The position numbers were made by a program, and so were the translations under genes. Under the pieces are notes generated by a model. It made no database searches, had not been told where the DNA came from, and saw only the letters and a program-made list of their open reading frames with translations. 60,000 bases of DNA from Takakia lepidozioides (taxonomy: Eukaryota; Streptophyta; Takakiopsida; Takakiales; Takakiaceae). The stretch is taken from contig CM060733.1 in the NCBI GenBank assembly GCA_030704615.1, forward strand, positions 75,556,907-75,616,906. Reading direction: 5' to 3'. Below are positions 31,228-42,669 of the stretch, piece after piece. How positions within the stretch are numbered: position 1 is the stretch's first letter; each line of letters starts with the position of its first letter.

Positions 31228-31950
31228 ACTTGCAAGTGTTAATGACTAGCATAGCACACTGCCAACAGTAAAGAATTATCTAGGATAGCGTCAATGACTC
31301 CCCCTCAATAAGAGTGCTTAGTTTCTTGCTGGCGCCCAACTTTGAGAAGGCCCCCAAGTAGTAGCAATGTGTACTAATTCAATGGTGATAGGAATAGACT
31401 CTGAGCTCCAGCCAAAAAAACCCAACACATAAAGTTTGTCAATGCAAAACAATGTGGGAACTTCCTATGTTGTAAGAGAAGTATACCAGTCGTGCTACAA
31501 CACCGCTGATTCCACTGTGACCTGATCGAGATGTATTCTTCACACATCCCCGCGCCTTGACACCATTTGCCTGAAATTTCTTGAAGCCACATCCTCTCCT
31601 CCTTCTTCACCTTCCGTTTCAGAAACTGGAGTTCCTGCTTTTCGTGTTCCATGCCAACTCTTATTAAAGATTTCTGTCAAATCTTTTATCCAGGGATGTA
31701 CCTCAGATCTTTCACCTCGTGGTTGATCTTCTTCCCGTACCAATTCCCTTAATCTTTCTTGCAAAGAAAAAGAAGGAGTGGCATCCAACTCTAGTTCTTC
31801 CGGTATGGGTGATGTACTCTCTGATCTTAATGGTGTGAAGGTCCAGATGATTCCCCTATGTCTATTCCCCTCTCCCAAAGATATGGATAATTAGCTTTCA
31901 GATAACTTTCTCTTTTTGCTGAATATCTCTAGAGTCTAGCTTCTCTTTCA
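31228..31950. other. Unassigned sequence between FCP1-like gene and gypsy element
   Basis: A minus-strand frame at 31,540-31,878 is rich in Glu and Arg (LQERLRELVREEDQPRGERS) and could be coding, but it matches nothing I know. Another at 31,374-31,652 overlaps it. It may be the distal part of the gypsy element or upstream exons of the captured gene. Confidence 0.35.
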
Positions 31951-32259
31951 TCATTCATGTCCCATGTCTTTCATTTCTTTAATGTGGCAGTAACCAAAAC
32001 TCTCTTCTGTAGTATCTCTCGTATATGCCTGCACCTCCACTGCAAATAAACTCGCATCAGGTAGTTGGTCATCTACTTCCGTGGCGGGCTCTCCTGTTGA
32101 TAGGCGTGACAAGTGATCTGCCACAAGATGCAAACGGCCAGGCTTGTAAACAACTTCGAATTCAAACTCGTGCAAGATTATTAACCATCTTGCTATCCTG
32201 CCACTTATCAAAGGCTTGTTCACCAGATAAATCAAAGCCCGATGATCCACATAAAACAT
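31951..32259 (-). pseudogene. Gypsy RNase H, C-terminal half
   Basis: FYVDHRALIYLVNKP, RIARWLIILHEFEFEVVYKP and LHLVADHLSRL are the end of a Ty3/gypsy RNase H. A frame break at about 32,260-32,330 separates it from the RT block. The usual integrase does not follow; the frame ends at 31,951. Confidence 0.85.
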
Positions 32260-32326
32260 AAACTTCCTTCCCTATAGATAATGCCTGAATTTCTTGACTG
32301 CATAAATCATTGCCAATGCTTCTCTT

Positions 32327-33850
32327 TCAGTGGTTGATTTCAGCACTGTTCAACAACCTGCTAGCATAGTACACAGGTGAATCTATGTTTCTTGTGATAT
32401 TTTGGGCTAACACAGCTCCCAATGCTTCTCCTGAGGCATCACAATATACATGAAATACTACATGCCAGTGAGGGTTAATCAGCACAGGTGTAGTTGTTAC
32501 TGACAATGTAAGTTCCTCAAAAGCCTGTTGACATTTAGCTGTCCATGCAAACACTGCATCCTTCTTCAAAAGCTTGCTCAATGGAGCTACCATCTGTGCA
32601 TATCGTTTAACAAACCTTCTATAATAAATAGTTTGTCCAAGGAACCTCTTTAAACCCTTCACGTTACTTGGTGGTGGTGAGGCTTTAATAGCCTCTATCT
32701 TTCTAGGATCCACAAGCAGTCCCTTCTTACACACAATGTGTCCCAATAGTACCCCTGAGTTCACACAAAAAGTACACTTTTCTGGATTCAGTCCAAGACC
32801 TCTCATCCTGCATCTGGCCAAATATAACTCCAACTTCTGCAAGTGCTCATTCTTAGAGCTGTACACACTGAAGTCATCTAAAAACACTTGCATGAAATCA
32901 TCCAAATACTCATGGAATGATTCACTTATCACTCTCTGAAAAGTTGCTGGTGCATTACAAAGTCCAAAAGGCATGACTTTGTATGCATAAGCACCCCAGT
33001 CTGTGATAAAAGTTGTCTTTCCCTGGTCTTCTTCCGCCACTTGCACTTGGTTATAACCACTGAAGCCATCCATGAATGAGTACATCTCATGGCCTGCCAC
33101 AATGTCCAATACAGCTTTTGTAAATGGCAAGGGAAAATGATCTTTCTTTGTACAAGCATTCAGCTTCTTATAGTTCACACAAGCCTCAGCCAACTTCTTG
33201 ATCTCTTCCCCAACCTTTTGTGCATAGTTGGGATTCATCTTGTACCTTGCCTGTTTGATTGGCACTGACCCTAGTTCCAGTTCAATCTTATGCTGGCAAA
33301 TCTCAGGGGGTATCCCTTTTAGATCCTCATAGCTCCATGCAAATGCATCTTTGTATTTGATAAACAGGCTCTTAGCCTCCTCAAAGAATTCTGGCTCCAA
33401 GTCAGCCCCTACTTTCACCATTCTTGGTTCCTCCTCAGTTCCCACATTCACGTCTCTCACCTGCTCTTCAGCTGTGATTGTTCATCCAGCCACTACTTCA
33501 TCCTGTAAACTCACAGTGGCTGGTTCTTCTAGGATTTCCATTTCTCCCTCTCTCTCCTCATAGAAATGTGGTGGGCAACTACTTGTTTCCCCCTCAATTG
33601 GTGTTGCTGTTACTGCACCACAGCAGATACCTTTAAAACAACTTAGGCCTCCCAGTTGCATTTCTACAGCCTGCTCCCACTCTGGGTGTGCAGCAAATAG
33701 GGTAGCTTCCTGCTCCTCATCGAGTCCTCCCCTCCAGTCATACTCTTTGACTCCACGAGGTCTTCTGGTAACAGGTAGCCTACTAGATTTCTTAGTGGTG
33801 ACCTGTATCTTGTGCTTCCCATCATGCACAGTCAGTAACTGGAATTCCAT
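32327..33850 (-). mobile_element. Ty3/gypsy reverse transcriptase
   Basis: From 33,850 a linker (QVTTKKSSRLPVTRR) leads through one in-frame stop near 33,480 into 377 residues of RT/RNase H: DAFAWSYEDLKGIPPEI, MNPNYAQKVGEEIKKL, TKKDHFPLPF, YSFMDGFSGYNQVQV, MPFGLCNAPATFQRV, and VFLDDFSVYS as the catalytic xxDD. Then come LLGHIVCKKGL, FLGQTIYYRRFVKRYA and DASGEALGAVLAQ (RNase H start). Highly typical of plant gypsy pol. The stop and the missing integrase make it non-autonomous. Confidence 0.95.
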
Positions 33851-34782
33851 TCATGGAATACCCTGGCATGTTTCAGCCATGGTCGACCCAGCAATAAGGA
33901 GTAAGCTTTCATGACATCATCCATTTTCAACACAGTCACTGTGATCTTAAAGATCATCTTCTGAATCTGTATCTTATCTCCTCTTATCAAGCCTAAAGGC
34001 TGTACACTCCTTTAATCTGCCATTGTTACTGTGAATGGGGCTGGTTTTATACTACTCAGACCAAGCTTCTGCCTTAATTGGTCTGTCATGATATTCACTC
34101 CTGAGCCTCCATCTATCAATACATCAGTCAAGTCTGTGCTTCCAATTCTCAATTGGATTACTGGCATAGAATCATCAAAGTCCATGACTGTTTCTCGCCC
34201 TTCAGGCTTCACATTATAACTTGTCACCTTGCTGTTCAGGTCTGTGTTCTCTGTCACATGAGCAATCTGATTGATTGCTTGATACAGCTTGTGCCTACAA
34301 TGAGGTGCCACAGCCAATAGCTGTCCAATGGTAATCTCAACTTGGGACTGGCATATTACTTCAGCCAAAGTCCCTTCATTACTCTGCACTTGCGCAGCTT
34401 TTTTCTTCACTTCACCTTCACCCCCTTCATCTTCTCTATCAGAGTCAAAAGAATCTGCCATAGGGATATCAGTATTCTTCTGCATTTCCCTTATGGTATC
34501 AGCCACCTCCCTGTGCAGTTCCTTCTCATCTCTCCAAGCCTTATCATCTTCAAGCACATCACTGCCTTCTTCATTAGCATCTTCTTCCTCATCCACTGGA
34601 GGTATTAGTCTAGTTTTGCTTCTGGTAACTATCATTGTACTTACTTCTGGTGCAAAACATGGCCTAACCATGTGAGCTGCCACCACTGGGCCCTCATTCA
34701 CATGAGCTCTCATCTCATTTTGGTGTCTGATCCAGAATGGACAGGCTGCTTTGTGATGTATGGGTGTTGTCCCAACAAACAA
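33851..34782 (-). pseudogene. Gypsy gag-end and aspartic protease
   Basis: The minus-strand frame from 34,782 reads TRSKTRLIPPVDEEEDANEE, an acidic spacer, SQVEITIGQLLAVAPHCRHK, then IQLRIGSTDLTDVLIDGGSG, the retropepsin active site with DGGSG where DTGS/DSG is usual. After a TAA at about 34,014 the protease end LLLGRPWLKHARVF follows at about 33,890. The structural gag front is missing. Confidence 0.8.
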
Positions 34783-35148
34783 TGTATTCGCCTCTCCATG
34801 GGGGTCGTGGAAAAAAAAAACGTCGCAGATGGGCTGCTGTGTTCATAGATGATATTGCTGCAGACTCTGGAAGTGGTTCCTCTGAAACCTCCAGTAGTTC
34901 TTGAGGTTCATGTACCGAGGCTTAATAAATTATGTTTTGGTGTTGCTGCCATCCCCAAACTGTTTTTCAAGTTCTTCGCGCGTTCCCGTAAGTACAGTTA
35001 GGGATTGCCTGGGGTAGGTCTTGAGATTCCGGCATTGGAAAATGTTTGTGGGTTGGAATGAATGAACTACTCTGCAAAAAAAGGCTTTGCTGTTAATATT
35101 CAATTCTCTAGCGGGCGATCTCCTCGTTCCAAAATCATGTCCTCAATC
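34783..35148. other. Non-coding gap between gypsy and LINE fragments
   Basis: A short A-run at 34,811-34,820; no coding or LTR sequence recognised. Confidence 0.3.
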
Positions 35149-36190
35149 CTAAACCATCCACAAACCTACCAGAAAGAATATTAATGTGGGGGCGATGAAG
35201 AGGGTTCTAAAAATCAGGACATAGGCGACAACCGATCCGCGGTAATAGGGGGGGGGGAGGAGCACGGAATTAGGGCCTGCACATGTGGATGCTTGCTGAC
35301 GTGGCGTGAGCCTGGCCAGGCTCACAGGCTCACGCGCAAGCATTCCCCTTTCCTCGGCAGTGTTAGGCGCATAAATGTTGACAAAACCTACAGGGTCTGA
35401 ATCATTTGGGAACAGGAATGAGCAAAATTGCACCCGGCCTGGCTCCCAAAGCTCTTCTTTGTGCAGGAATTGTTTGAGGGAAGGGGCAAGCAGAATAGCT
35501 GTACCTCCTTTTGATCCTTCATAGGACGGTTTCCAAAGAGCAGCCTAGAGAGGCCAAAGTTGGTCGGTTAAGGATGCAATGTTCTGGTGGTTCAGTTTGT
35601 GTTCTTGAAGAAATATCATAGAGTCAGATTGCTGGAGGGGTGCCAGCCAGGCTCTAAGTTTGGTTTTCTTGATACTAGAGTGGTCGGACCCTATACCCCT
35701 AATGTTCCAGGATGATAGATTAATCCTCATTTGGGGCTGGGGGCAGGCTGAGTGGATTGGACTCAAATGATGACCTGGTAAAATGAAAACGAAACTTTGT
35801 TCTTTTGTCAGAGGGCAGGAATGATGGAACCCAATCTATGATTGTGGGGAGCTTGAAGCACTGGAGTTCAATGAGCAACACCATTGTCTCGGAGAGGCCA
35901 GTATGCACAATGTCTGGCAATACTAGCGGATGAAAGCGAGAGCAGGGGTGCAGTTTGGTGTGTATGCAACAGGGTCTACTGGACAGTTGCATGAAGAAGT
36001 CAGAGAGAAGGACGAGTCTTAAGGGAATTGGGGTTTCAGCGGGTAAAGGGCCGGAGAAAGTACCTTGATTGGTAGGGAATGCAATAGAGGGAAGTATTTT
36101 CCAGTGATCCGGGCCGGCCGGCCGGCTAGAGAAACCGGTTTTTTTAACGGCTCTTCTCACACATTTTGGTGTGAAAGAGCCCGAGTTCAC
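35149..36190 (-). mobile_element. LINE 5' fragment: endonuclease domain only
   Basis: The minus strand has an upstream frame (36,190-35,720, no domain recognised), then INLSSWNIRGIGSD, LAPLQQSDSMIFLQEHKLN, a stop near 35,546, GSKGGTAILLAPSLKQFL and FVNIYAPNTAEERG. This is the start of the apurinic-type endonuclease of a plant LINE (NxxxWNIRG, LQEHK, IYAPN). Similarity ends near 35,345, where the text changes to unrelated sequence; no reverse transcriptase follows. Broken by a stop and truncated. Confidence 0.85.
36149..36181. repeat. Inverted repeat (hairpin)
   Basis: GGCTCTTCTCACAC is matched by GTGTGAAAGAGCC around an ATTTTG loop, with one bulged base. Related GGCTCTT...TCACAC words recur at 36,310 and 36,505, which suggests a small inverted-repeat transposon family. 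Confidence 0.6.
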
Positions 36191-37110
36191 CCCCCCCCCC
36201 CCCCGGTGTTAGGTTAACCCAGTCCTTTGCACCACATGTGAATTTTCTTAATCCTGTGAAAAAAACCATCTCACACCAAACTCACACCCGATGTGGCAGT
36301 AGATTTAGGTGGCTCTTTTGACGGATATTTTGACGGCCGTTTTGACTGGTCAGTTCAACTAGTACTTTGACTAAGTAATCTTAACGGCTCTTTCTACGGT
36401 ACTTATTACACCTCATTGCCACCATGTCTGCCACATGTATGTCAAAGGGAATGCCACGTAATAGAGTCCATCAGAATTATTAAATAAATAATAGATATTA
36501 AGGGCTCTTCTTACGGCTTCTCTCACACAGATTTAACACCAGGTTCAAATCGTGGTGTGAACGCAATGACACAAGTGTGAACACTGTCACATCCACTGTT
36601 CTGTTCCTATTGGACGAAAAGTAATAACAATTATTATTTATTGACAAATGGTAAAATGAATAGTCATATTATTATTATTATTATTATTATTATTGTATAT
36701 ATATTCTTATAATAAATGGGATAGCACCCCGAAAGCCATTGGCTGCTTGATTTAATATTTAATATATTATTATATTATAATTTTTATTTATTTTGTTTCA
36801 TTTTAAAAAAGTTTATTTAAAACATGGGACAATATTTGTATTATTAACCACATTGACCAGTAGTAATGTTATTAATATTAAATATAGCAAACAACTAGCA
36901 AAATACCACATTCATGTCTACACAAGGAAAATTTGGCTTGATGTGGGAAAAATAAAGTTGCCCTTAAGGGGATCTTATCATCATACATGAGAATGGCAAG
37001 AGCATCAATTCAAAAAATATGATTCACATGAGAAGAGTTGTTTTGTTCACCTGTCTCAGCAACCCTCAATCCATAAAGAAAACTAAACTAAACTTGTAGC
37101 ACCTTCAATA
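36191..37110. other. AT-rich non-coding stretch with simple repeats
   Basis: Holds a C-run at about 36,189-36,205, TTTGACGG/TTTGACTGG words at 36,317-36,375, an (ATT)n run at 36,668-36,695, and AT-rich filler. Probably several small non-autonomous DNA transposons. No gene. Confidence 0.5.
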
Positions 37111-37860
37111 TCACGCGCGTTTAAGAAAATTTTCAGACCATAAGGTGGAACTTCCCTGTGTGTCACCCAATGTGGTCTGATTAGGGGTAACAGAGTAGTC
37201 CGGGTATGGCAACACAACCTCTGAAATCATGATCGATTTCACATGGACACGGTAATAGTTGTCTAGCACATTTGCTTTCGGAATGCTAGCAATGTATCCC
37301 ACACCTGCCCTTATTTTTGGTGCACAAGGATCAAACAAATAACACCTTGTCGCCGATCTGAAACTGCAACAAAAACCAGATTCCCATATCAATCGAACCC
37401 TGGAGAACAGAGACTGACAGCTTGGCACTCCTGCAAAATGGCATTGAAGTTCTTCCAACAAACACCCCAACCCTACCTATTGCAGTACTTCCAATTCTGA
37501 ATTGCATCTGCTTGTCTCTATACTCCATGCTAACATGATCAAAGCTGGAACGGTGCTAGACCTTGTTGATATCAGGTTATGCATGGTCAGCATGGATGTG
37601 GTAGGACGATGTCACAAAACTACCTTTGTAGGTTGCTGGGCCTGCAGCTATGTGGCGATACATAGGGGGTGTATTGATCCAGCATGAGACAAGGAAAACA
37701 AATTGCACAAGGGAAGTACTTACACTGTGCGGATTTTGTTGGTCACCCTCTGGGTCAATCAGATCCACTGTGGTTGTAGTTTGATTGATAGCACAATGAT
37801 CAAAAAATTAGAATAGCATGAATGACACACAGTGTGAAGTAGCATTAACAATAAAAATCG
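37111..37860 (-). pseudogene. TNP1-like fragment, copy 2 (continuous with FCP1-like gene)
   Basis: The minus strand repeats the exon series of 27,490-28,170: DQQNPHS before GTAAGT near 37,726, TYKGSFVTSSYHIH, then VGYIASIPKANVLDNYYRVH, a Transposase_23-like block, and VVLPYPDYSV, extending past the copy 1 end. It follows the FCP1-like sequence directly, in the same orientation, so this shows the original order: FCP1-like domain, then TNP1-like domain. Confidence 0.65.
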
Positions 37861-38790
37861 TTGGAACTCTGGCAGCAGGAGGCCCTGGTTCGGATGCCTT
37901 TGCAGACTGTTGTGATCCACTACCCATGGTTGCGCTCTTGAACAAGTAGTTGGGTTGCCCATAGGGTGCCCTGACACATACTCAGGGATGTTTGCAGCCT
38001 TGGATACACCCTCTAACCAAGGCAGTAACTCTTTCATAAGCCTCTTGCAGTTTGGCTAATCCCTCGACTTCCATGGATACGGGAAGATGCAATTATTTGC
38101 AGGGTTGGGTAAGCAAGTGAGTGGGGAATCGTCCACCAGCAAAGTATTGGTTGGATTGTAATGGCTGTAGTCCTTCTAGAACTTACACAAGTTCTTGTAC
38201 ATGACAATTTTAGAAGGATTGACAGGGTCCACCATTCCCACAGGCTGGTCACAATAGTCTTGGTGAAGCACCATCTTTGGCTGCTTACCACGAAACAAAG
38301 CTTTCACAACTGGAAGGACGTTACTCAATGACATGGAAGGCCATACACCTACATCAAAAATCTGAAGGCAGCGGTCCAGCACTCGTGACACCCAGGTCTG
38401 GAGGACAGTGGGCTCTAAGTATTCCCTTGGTCGTAGTCTAGTCTCACATAACAGTCCATTCAAGTCAAGTATAAGGATGTGTTTCTGCCTCTCAGATGCC
38501 GAAGGGCAATTACCTACAACTTGTACATGATGATCATGTACAAGAGACACATCTTTCTGTGGGGCACTCTGCAAATTCATGGAGACCGCACAAGCATATT
38601 AAAAGGGTAGTACATGTGTCGGCAGTGCTACTGGTGCAGGGGACAACAGAACTGATGAACACTTTGCAGTTGCCTCAACAATATGGGGGATGGATTGAGT
38701 TCACCTTCAGACCAACCCTCCATGTCATCATCCCCCTCCATCTCTGAAAGCCCAAACAGTGAGCCTATTGTGTTTGGATTTGGTGGCTGT
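37861..38790 (-). pseudogene. FCP1/SCP-like phosphatase-domain gene, copy 2
   Basis: About 90 percent identical by eye to 29,758-30,690. It keeps HILILDLNGLLCE, IFDVGVWPSMSLSNVLPVV and LLCWWTIPHSLAYP in a shifted frame (the LLVDDSP block out of frame). Breaks include small indels near 38,175, 38,400 and 38,690, and the 5' exons stop at about 38,790. It is a younger or more damaged duplicate lying 7.6 kb from copy 1 in the same orientation. Confidence 0.8.
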
Positions 38791-38910
38791 TAGAGGACTG
38801 CCAGGGACTTAGACATTTTTACGGGATCTGAGGAGTACCCTTAATTTTTGCACAGACTGAGACCAACAGGAGCCTTAGGGGTGATAACAGCGCACTGTAG
38901 AGAGGGGTTA

Positions 38911-39262
38911 CATAGCCCGTCACAGCCGACACAGCCAACACAGCCCGTCACAGTCGTCACAGCCAGTCACAGCCGACACAGCCATCACAGCCAACACAGC
39001 CTATCACAGCCAACACAGCCCGTCACAGCCGACACAGCCAACACAGCCAACACAATCATCACATCCGACACAGCCATCACAGCCCGTCACAGCCGACACA
39101 GCCAACACAGCCCGTCACAGTCGTCACAGCCGACACAGCCAACACAGCCCGTCACAGTCATCACAGCCAGTCACAGCCCGACACAGCCAACCACAGTCGC
39201 ACAGCCAGTCACAGCCCGTCACAGTTTCACACAGCCAGTCACAGCTTGACACAGCTGTCACG
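38911..39262. repeat. CACAGCC minisatellite
   Basis: About 350 bases of ACAGCC[GA]AC, ACAGCCCGTC and ACAGCCAGTC units, mostly 9-11 bases long, mixed in varied order. Open frames through it are low-complexity Gln/Thr/Ser/His runs and are not considered genes. Confidence 0.95.
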
Positions 39263-39723
39263 ACCATAGGGAACGGATAGTAGGACAGGGATGAGATGGT
39301 ATATAAACGAGATCCCCCTGCCTAGTACTTACTAAGTTACCACTTATTAGTTAATAAGTGGTAGGCTCTGTAGGCGCAAGGCCCCCAAAAAAAAAACATA
39401 AACACAAACCATAAGTATATTAATTAATAGGGACAACAGAGTAAGCTGAATAAGCCCCCCACAAGTATGTGCCTCAACTTATTGGTACTCTTGTTCCCTA
39501 TTAAAAGCAAGATAAATATGGCATCTGGATGCCTCTCATTTTAAGATAATAGGGTCTTCAATGGGCACGTGCGATGTGGCCGGTGGGCCCCGCGCACGGA
39601 CGCCCGGCTCCCCAGCACCCCGCCCGCCCCACCCGCCGCTGCGCGCGGTCGCCCAACCGCGGGCGCGGCTGCAGCAACCGCGCCCGCCCCCCCGTCCGCC
39701 GCGCGGCCAGTCCCCCGCCCATG
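39263..39723. other. Possible LTR-like or promoter segment, then GC-rich DNA
   Basis: Begins TGTCACGACC (39,257) and has GTATATAAACGAG at about 39,299-39,311. It contains a perfect inverted repeat CCACTTATTA-GT-TAATAAGTGG (39,340-39,361) and a looser pair AGGGACAACAGAGTA / TACTCTTGTTCCCT (39,430-39,503). These could be an LTR remnant or a promoter. From 39,560 the DNA becomes strongly GC-rich. Confidence 0.35.
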
Positions 39724-39895
39724 AGTCCGCTGCCCTCCAGTCTGCCAGTCTGCTGCTGGCCAGTCCGCTGCCCAGCAGTCTGCCAGTCCGCCAATCTGCC
39801 CGCCAGTCCGGTGCTGGCCAGTCCGGTGCCGAGCAGTCTGCCAGTCCGCCAGTCTGCCCGCCAGTCCGCTGGCCAGTCCCCTGCCATCCAGTCCG
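39724..39895. repeat. Cluster of CAGTC[CT]GC[TC]G motifs, non-coding block 1
   Basis: At least 13 copies of CAGTCYGCYG spaced 8-20 bases (for example 39,738, 39,746, 39,761, 39,776, 39,784, 39,804, 39,819, 39,834, 39,842, 39,850, 39,862, 39,889). The overlapping frames on both strands are low-complexity and are rejected as genes. Confidence 0.9.
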
Positions 39896-40596
39896 CTGAC
39901 GGCGCAAGATCGCCACCGTCCATTCCCATAACCCATCCGAGCCCTCCATTTTTAGGGTTGCGAAAATGGCAATGATCTTCCCACCAAATCCCGGCCGCTA
40001 TCTTTTGACGGCTGTTTGTTGTCCGATGTTGCGGTAGGCGTTTCCATGCACGCGACTGTTCCTCTTTTGCGTGCGATGTTCATGATGATGATGAAGCGTG
40101 CGCTTGAAGATGAGAGGATTGTCTCGGCACTACAGCCACCATCGTGCATATGCTTCCACTATTTTTGCCTTCTTGTTGTGCTTTCGGGAATCTTCGTTTT
40201 ATGGTTTGGTTCTATGTCATAAATATGGAAAATGCGGACATTTTTCGTCGATAACGTCCTCTGCTTGTGATCTGTCATGATACGTTTAGCCCCTTCGTAC
40301 TGCATCCCTCATGAGAGCCTTCACAAGTTTAGTTCGTTAAAGGAACCCATGGGTAACATGGGCGCGAAAATGGTGGAAGCGTATGCACATGGGGGCGTGT
40401 ATTGCAGATTTCGTATCGGACGATGGGACTGTTTATGTGACCAAGTATAGCGGCTTGCATCCGTCGTGCATAAGTTGTGGAAAAGGGTGGAGAATCTGAA
40501 GAAACCCAGCTTTGTGATGGATCCACATGGTATTATATAAGGGATGGCAGCACAAAAAAACGATTCGAGTTGTCACGGAACACCATCCAGTCGTAA
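39896..40596. other. Non-coding DNA upstream of gene C
   Basis: No gene is recognised. It lies between two motif clusters and may be 5' flanking sequence of gene C. Confidence 0.3.
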
Positions 40597-40701
40597 GGTC
40601 CTCAAACATCCACACGCACCTGCTGAATGCAGATGTTTGAGCCACGACGGGAGATGTGTGAGACAATTGCATCTGCAAATGCGCGTGGATGTTTGAGGTC
40701 C
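40597..40701. repeat. 105-bp inverted repeat
   Basis: Arm 1 GGTCCTCAAACATCCACACG (from 40,597) is matched by arm 2 CGCGTGGATGTTTGAGGTCC (to 40,701), with further pairing of GCAGATG inside. It could fold as a hairpin or be a tiny foldback transposon. Confidence 0.85.
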
Positions 40702-40727
40702 GTTGTGTCGCGAGTCTCTTCACAGTG

Positions 40728-41170
40728 GGTCCGCTGGCCCGTCAGTGCTCCGGATATTCCCCTTATCGCGTGCATAACAGTCAGTTTGGAGGCGGTCTGC
40801 TGGAAGTCCGTCTGTTGGGATATCAATCTGTTGCACTTGTGAATTTGTCAGTCTGTTGTGTCGGAAGTCTGTTGCACTAAGTCTGTTTGACTTCTTATTT
40901 TCCCTCCGGTCAGTCTTTTGGCTTGTTCTCCCGCCAGTCTGGCGAAACGTCCGTCTGCTGGACAGTTCTCCTCTATGGATATCAGTCTGTTGGACTGTGC
41001 ATGCATCAGTCTGTTGTGCCGCGAGCTGTTCGCAATGGGTGTGTTTGACTTTCCTGTTCTCCCCTTACTCTCTTTTGTCTTCATTCCGCTGGCAGGGAAG
41101 TGCCTCCAATATGAAGCCGCTTCGCCTCAGCAAAGTGAATAGTCCGCTGGACTGGCGGTCCGGTGGACTC
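40728..41170 (+). repeat. Cluster of CAGTCYGYTGG motifs, non-coding block 2
   Basis: GTCCGCTGG, GTCTGCTGG, GTCTGTTGG and relatives recur at least 12 times (for example 40,729, 40,794, 40,808, 40,851, 40,866, 40,963, 40,984, 41,009, 41,144). All are in the same orientation on the plus strand, upstream of gene C. No protein similarity. Confidence 0.85.
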
Positions 41171-41918
41171 TCGGCCCGATGGGAAATGAGTCTGCTGCAC
41201 TTGCGAGGAGTGTGGATGAATTTAGTACGATGTGTTCGTTCGGTGGACGTATTCAATGCAATGACGGCGGATAGTTGGCGCCTGTGAAATCGCACCACGT
41301 TGGCAGTGCCATGCCCGCTTTCCCCCTTCTACTTCTACTTTCTTCTCATGTTCCCTGTGCGATCGACTCCATTCTCTTCGCGCCTGTTTCTTCGCACAGT
41401 TTTGCACTGTTTTGTTTTCCTCTTTGCGTTTCCATCACCGTAACGAAAGACGACCGTTCTTCCCCAGGTGTGGAGGGTTGCGGTGAGCCGCGAAGCGTCG
41501 CAAACACGTTCGCCTTCGTAACAATTCGAAGTTCATCGGCTCGGTGAGGTTCTCACTTGATGCGGTGTTTCCATTCCATTCTGTGTCCTCTTCTTGCTTA
41601 GGGTGAGTCTTTTCATAGGACTTCTATCTGTCGCTCTGTCGCTCATTGTCTTTGCACCTTCGTTTCATTCTGCAGCGATGGAGGATGCTTATGAAAAGGG
41701 TGGAGCGGACTGGTTGGATTTTGTGCACCGAACCAGACTGAAGAAGGAGCAAAGGTACTGGTACTCACCAGACGAGTTTGATCATAAAATAGTGTGCATT
41801 TGTAGACCTCCGCGCCCGGAAGCCCAAAAACTCGAATTGGCAGAAGGACAAGCTCTTCTGTCCTTTCTGTGAAGAGGTAATCAAGGACAAAATCCAACTA
41901 AATCGGCATTGTGTTGAC

Positions 41919-41982
41919 ACGGGTTGCAAGGAGACTCTTGCAATGATTCCACGGGTTGCAAGGAGACTCTTGCAATGATTCC
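41919..41982 (+). repeat. 32-bp tandem duplication in gene C
   Basis: The 32-base unit starting ACGGGTTGCAAGGAGACTCT occurs twice back to back (41,919-41,950 and 41,951-41,982). As 32 is not a multiple of three, it shifts the frame just after the zinc-finger-like motif. Confidence 0.97.
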
Positions 41983-42669
41983 ACGGGATTTCAAGCCTTG
42001 GCCGATACTGAAAGAAATGTTGATTGTCAAAGAGACCACAATGTGCTTGCGCGGATCAGTGCTTGACCCCCCCACTTTCGAATTAGACAAAGTGCGCGCA
42101 CGGTATGGCGCGTCCATTGTGGTGGCCCGTCAATGGAGGATTTGCAAGTGTAGGGAATGCCGGACGCTCCCAGAAAACGTAAACTGAGTGATGGGGCCCA
42201 AAAAAAAAAGAGGCAAAAAAATGAAAAGGCTGCAAGGTCTGCTCGCGAGGCAAGGGCAAAATCCACGCAACAGACTGAACTCCGTCCTGGGCGGCAGACC
42301 CACACCATCAGTACTGATACTGAAAGTGAATCTGCTCAGGGCCTGGAAGGGGTGACAAGTCCAGTGGACATTGACTTGCCTGACCAGACTCGGCAGCAGA
42401 CTCACACAAATATCGCGACCCATGCCATCGGTTTAGGGTCAAAACCAAAAATTCAACAGAGCACTGAAGGGCCAGTCTGCCCTGTCACATTGCGCCTCGT
42501 TGACTTTGGGCTTTTCCCACCAGAGTGCCCACCAATTGGGGATCCAGACTTCTTCCGTTATTTCTACAGAGTTGCCCAGTCAGGTCTGCTACGCACATTC
42601 ATCCGACAGGCGGAACAGAACTGGTTGAATAGCTTTGAAGATGAAGATGACGATGATGAAGTAGAGGAG

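Noticed and set aside
38848-39249. Ser/Thr/Gln/His-rich frame in the CACAGCC repeat
   Set aside because: Low-complexity translation of a minisatellite; no start context, no conserved sequence outside the repeat.
39536-39975. Trp/Arg/Gly-rich and Pro/Ser-rich frames on both strands
   Set aside because: Several frames are open at once because of GC-rich CAGTC motif repeats; none resembles a protein.
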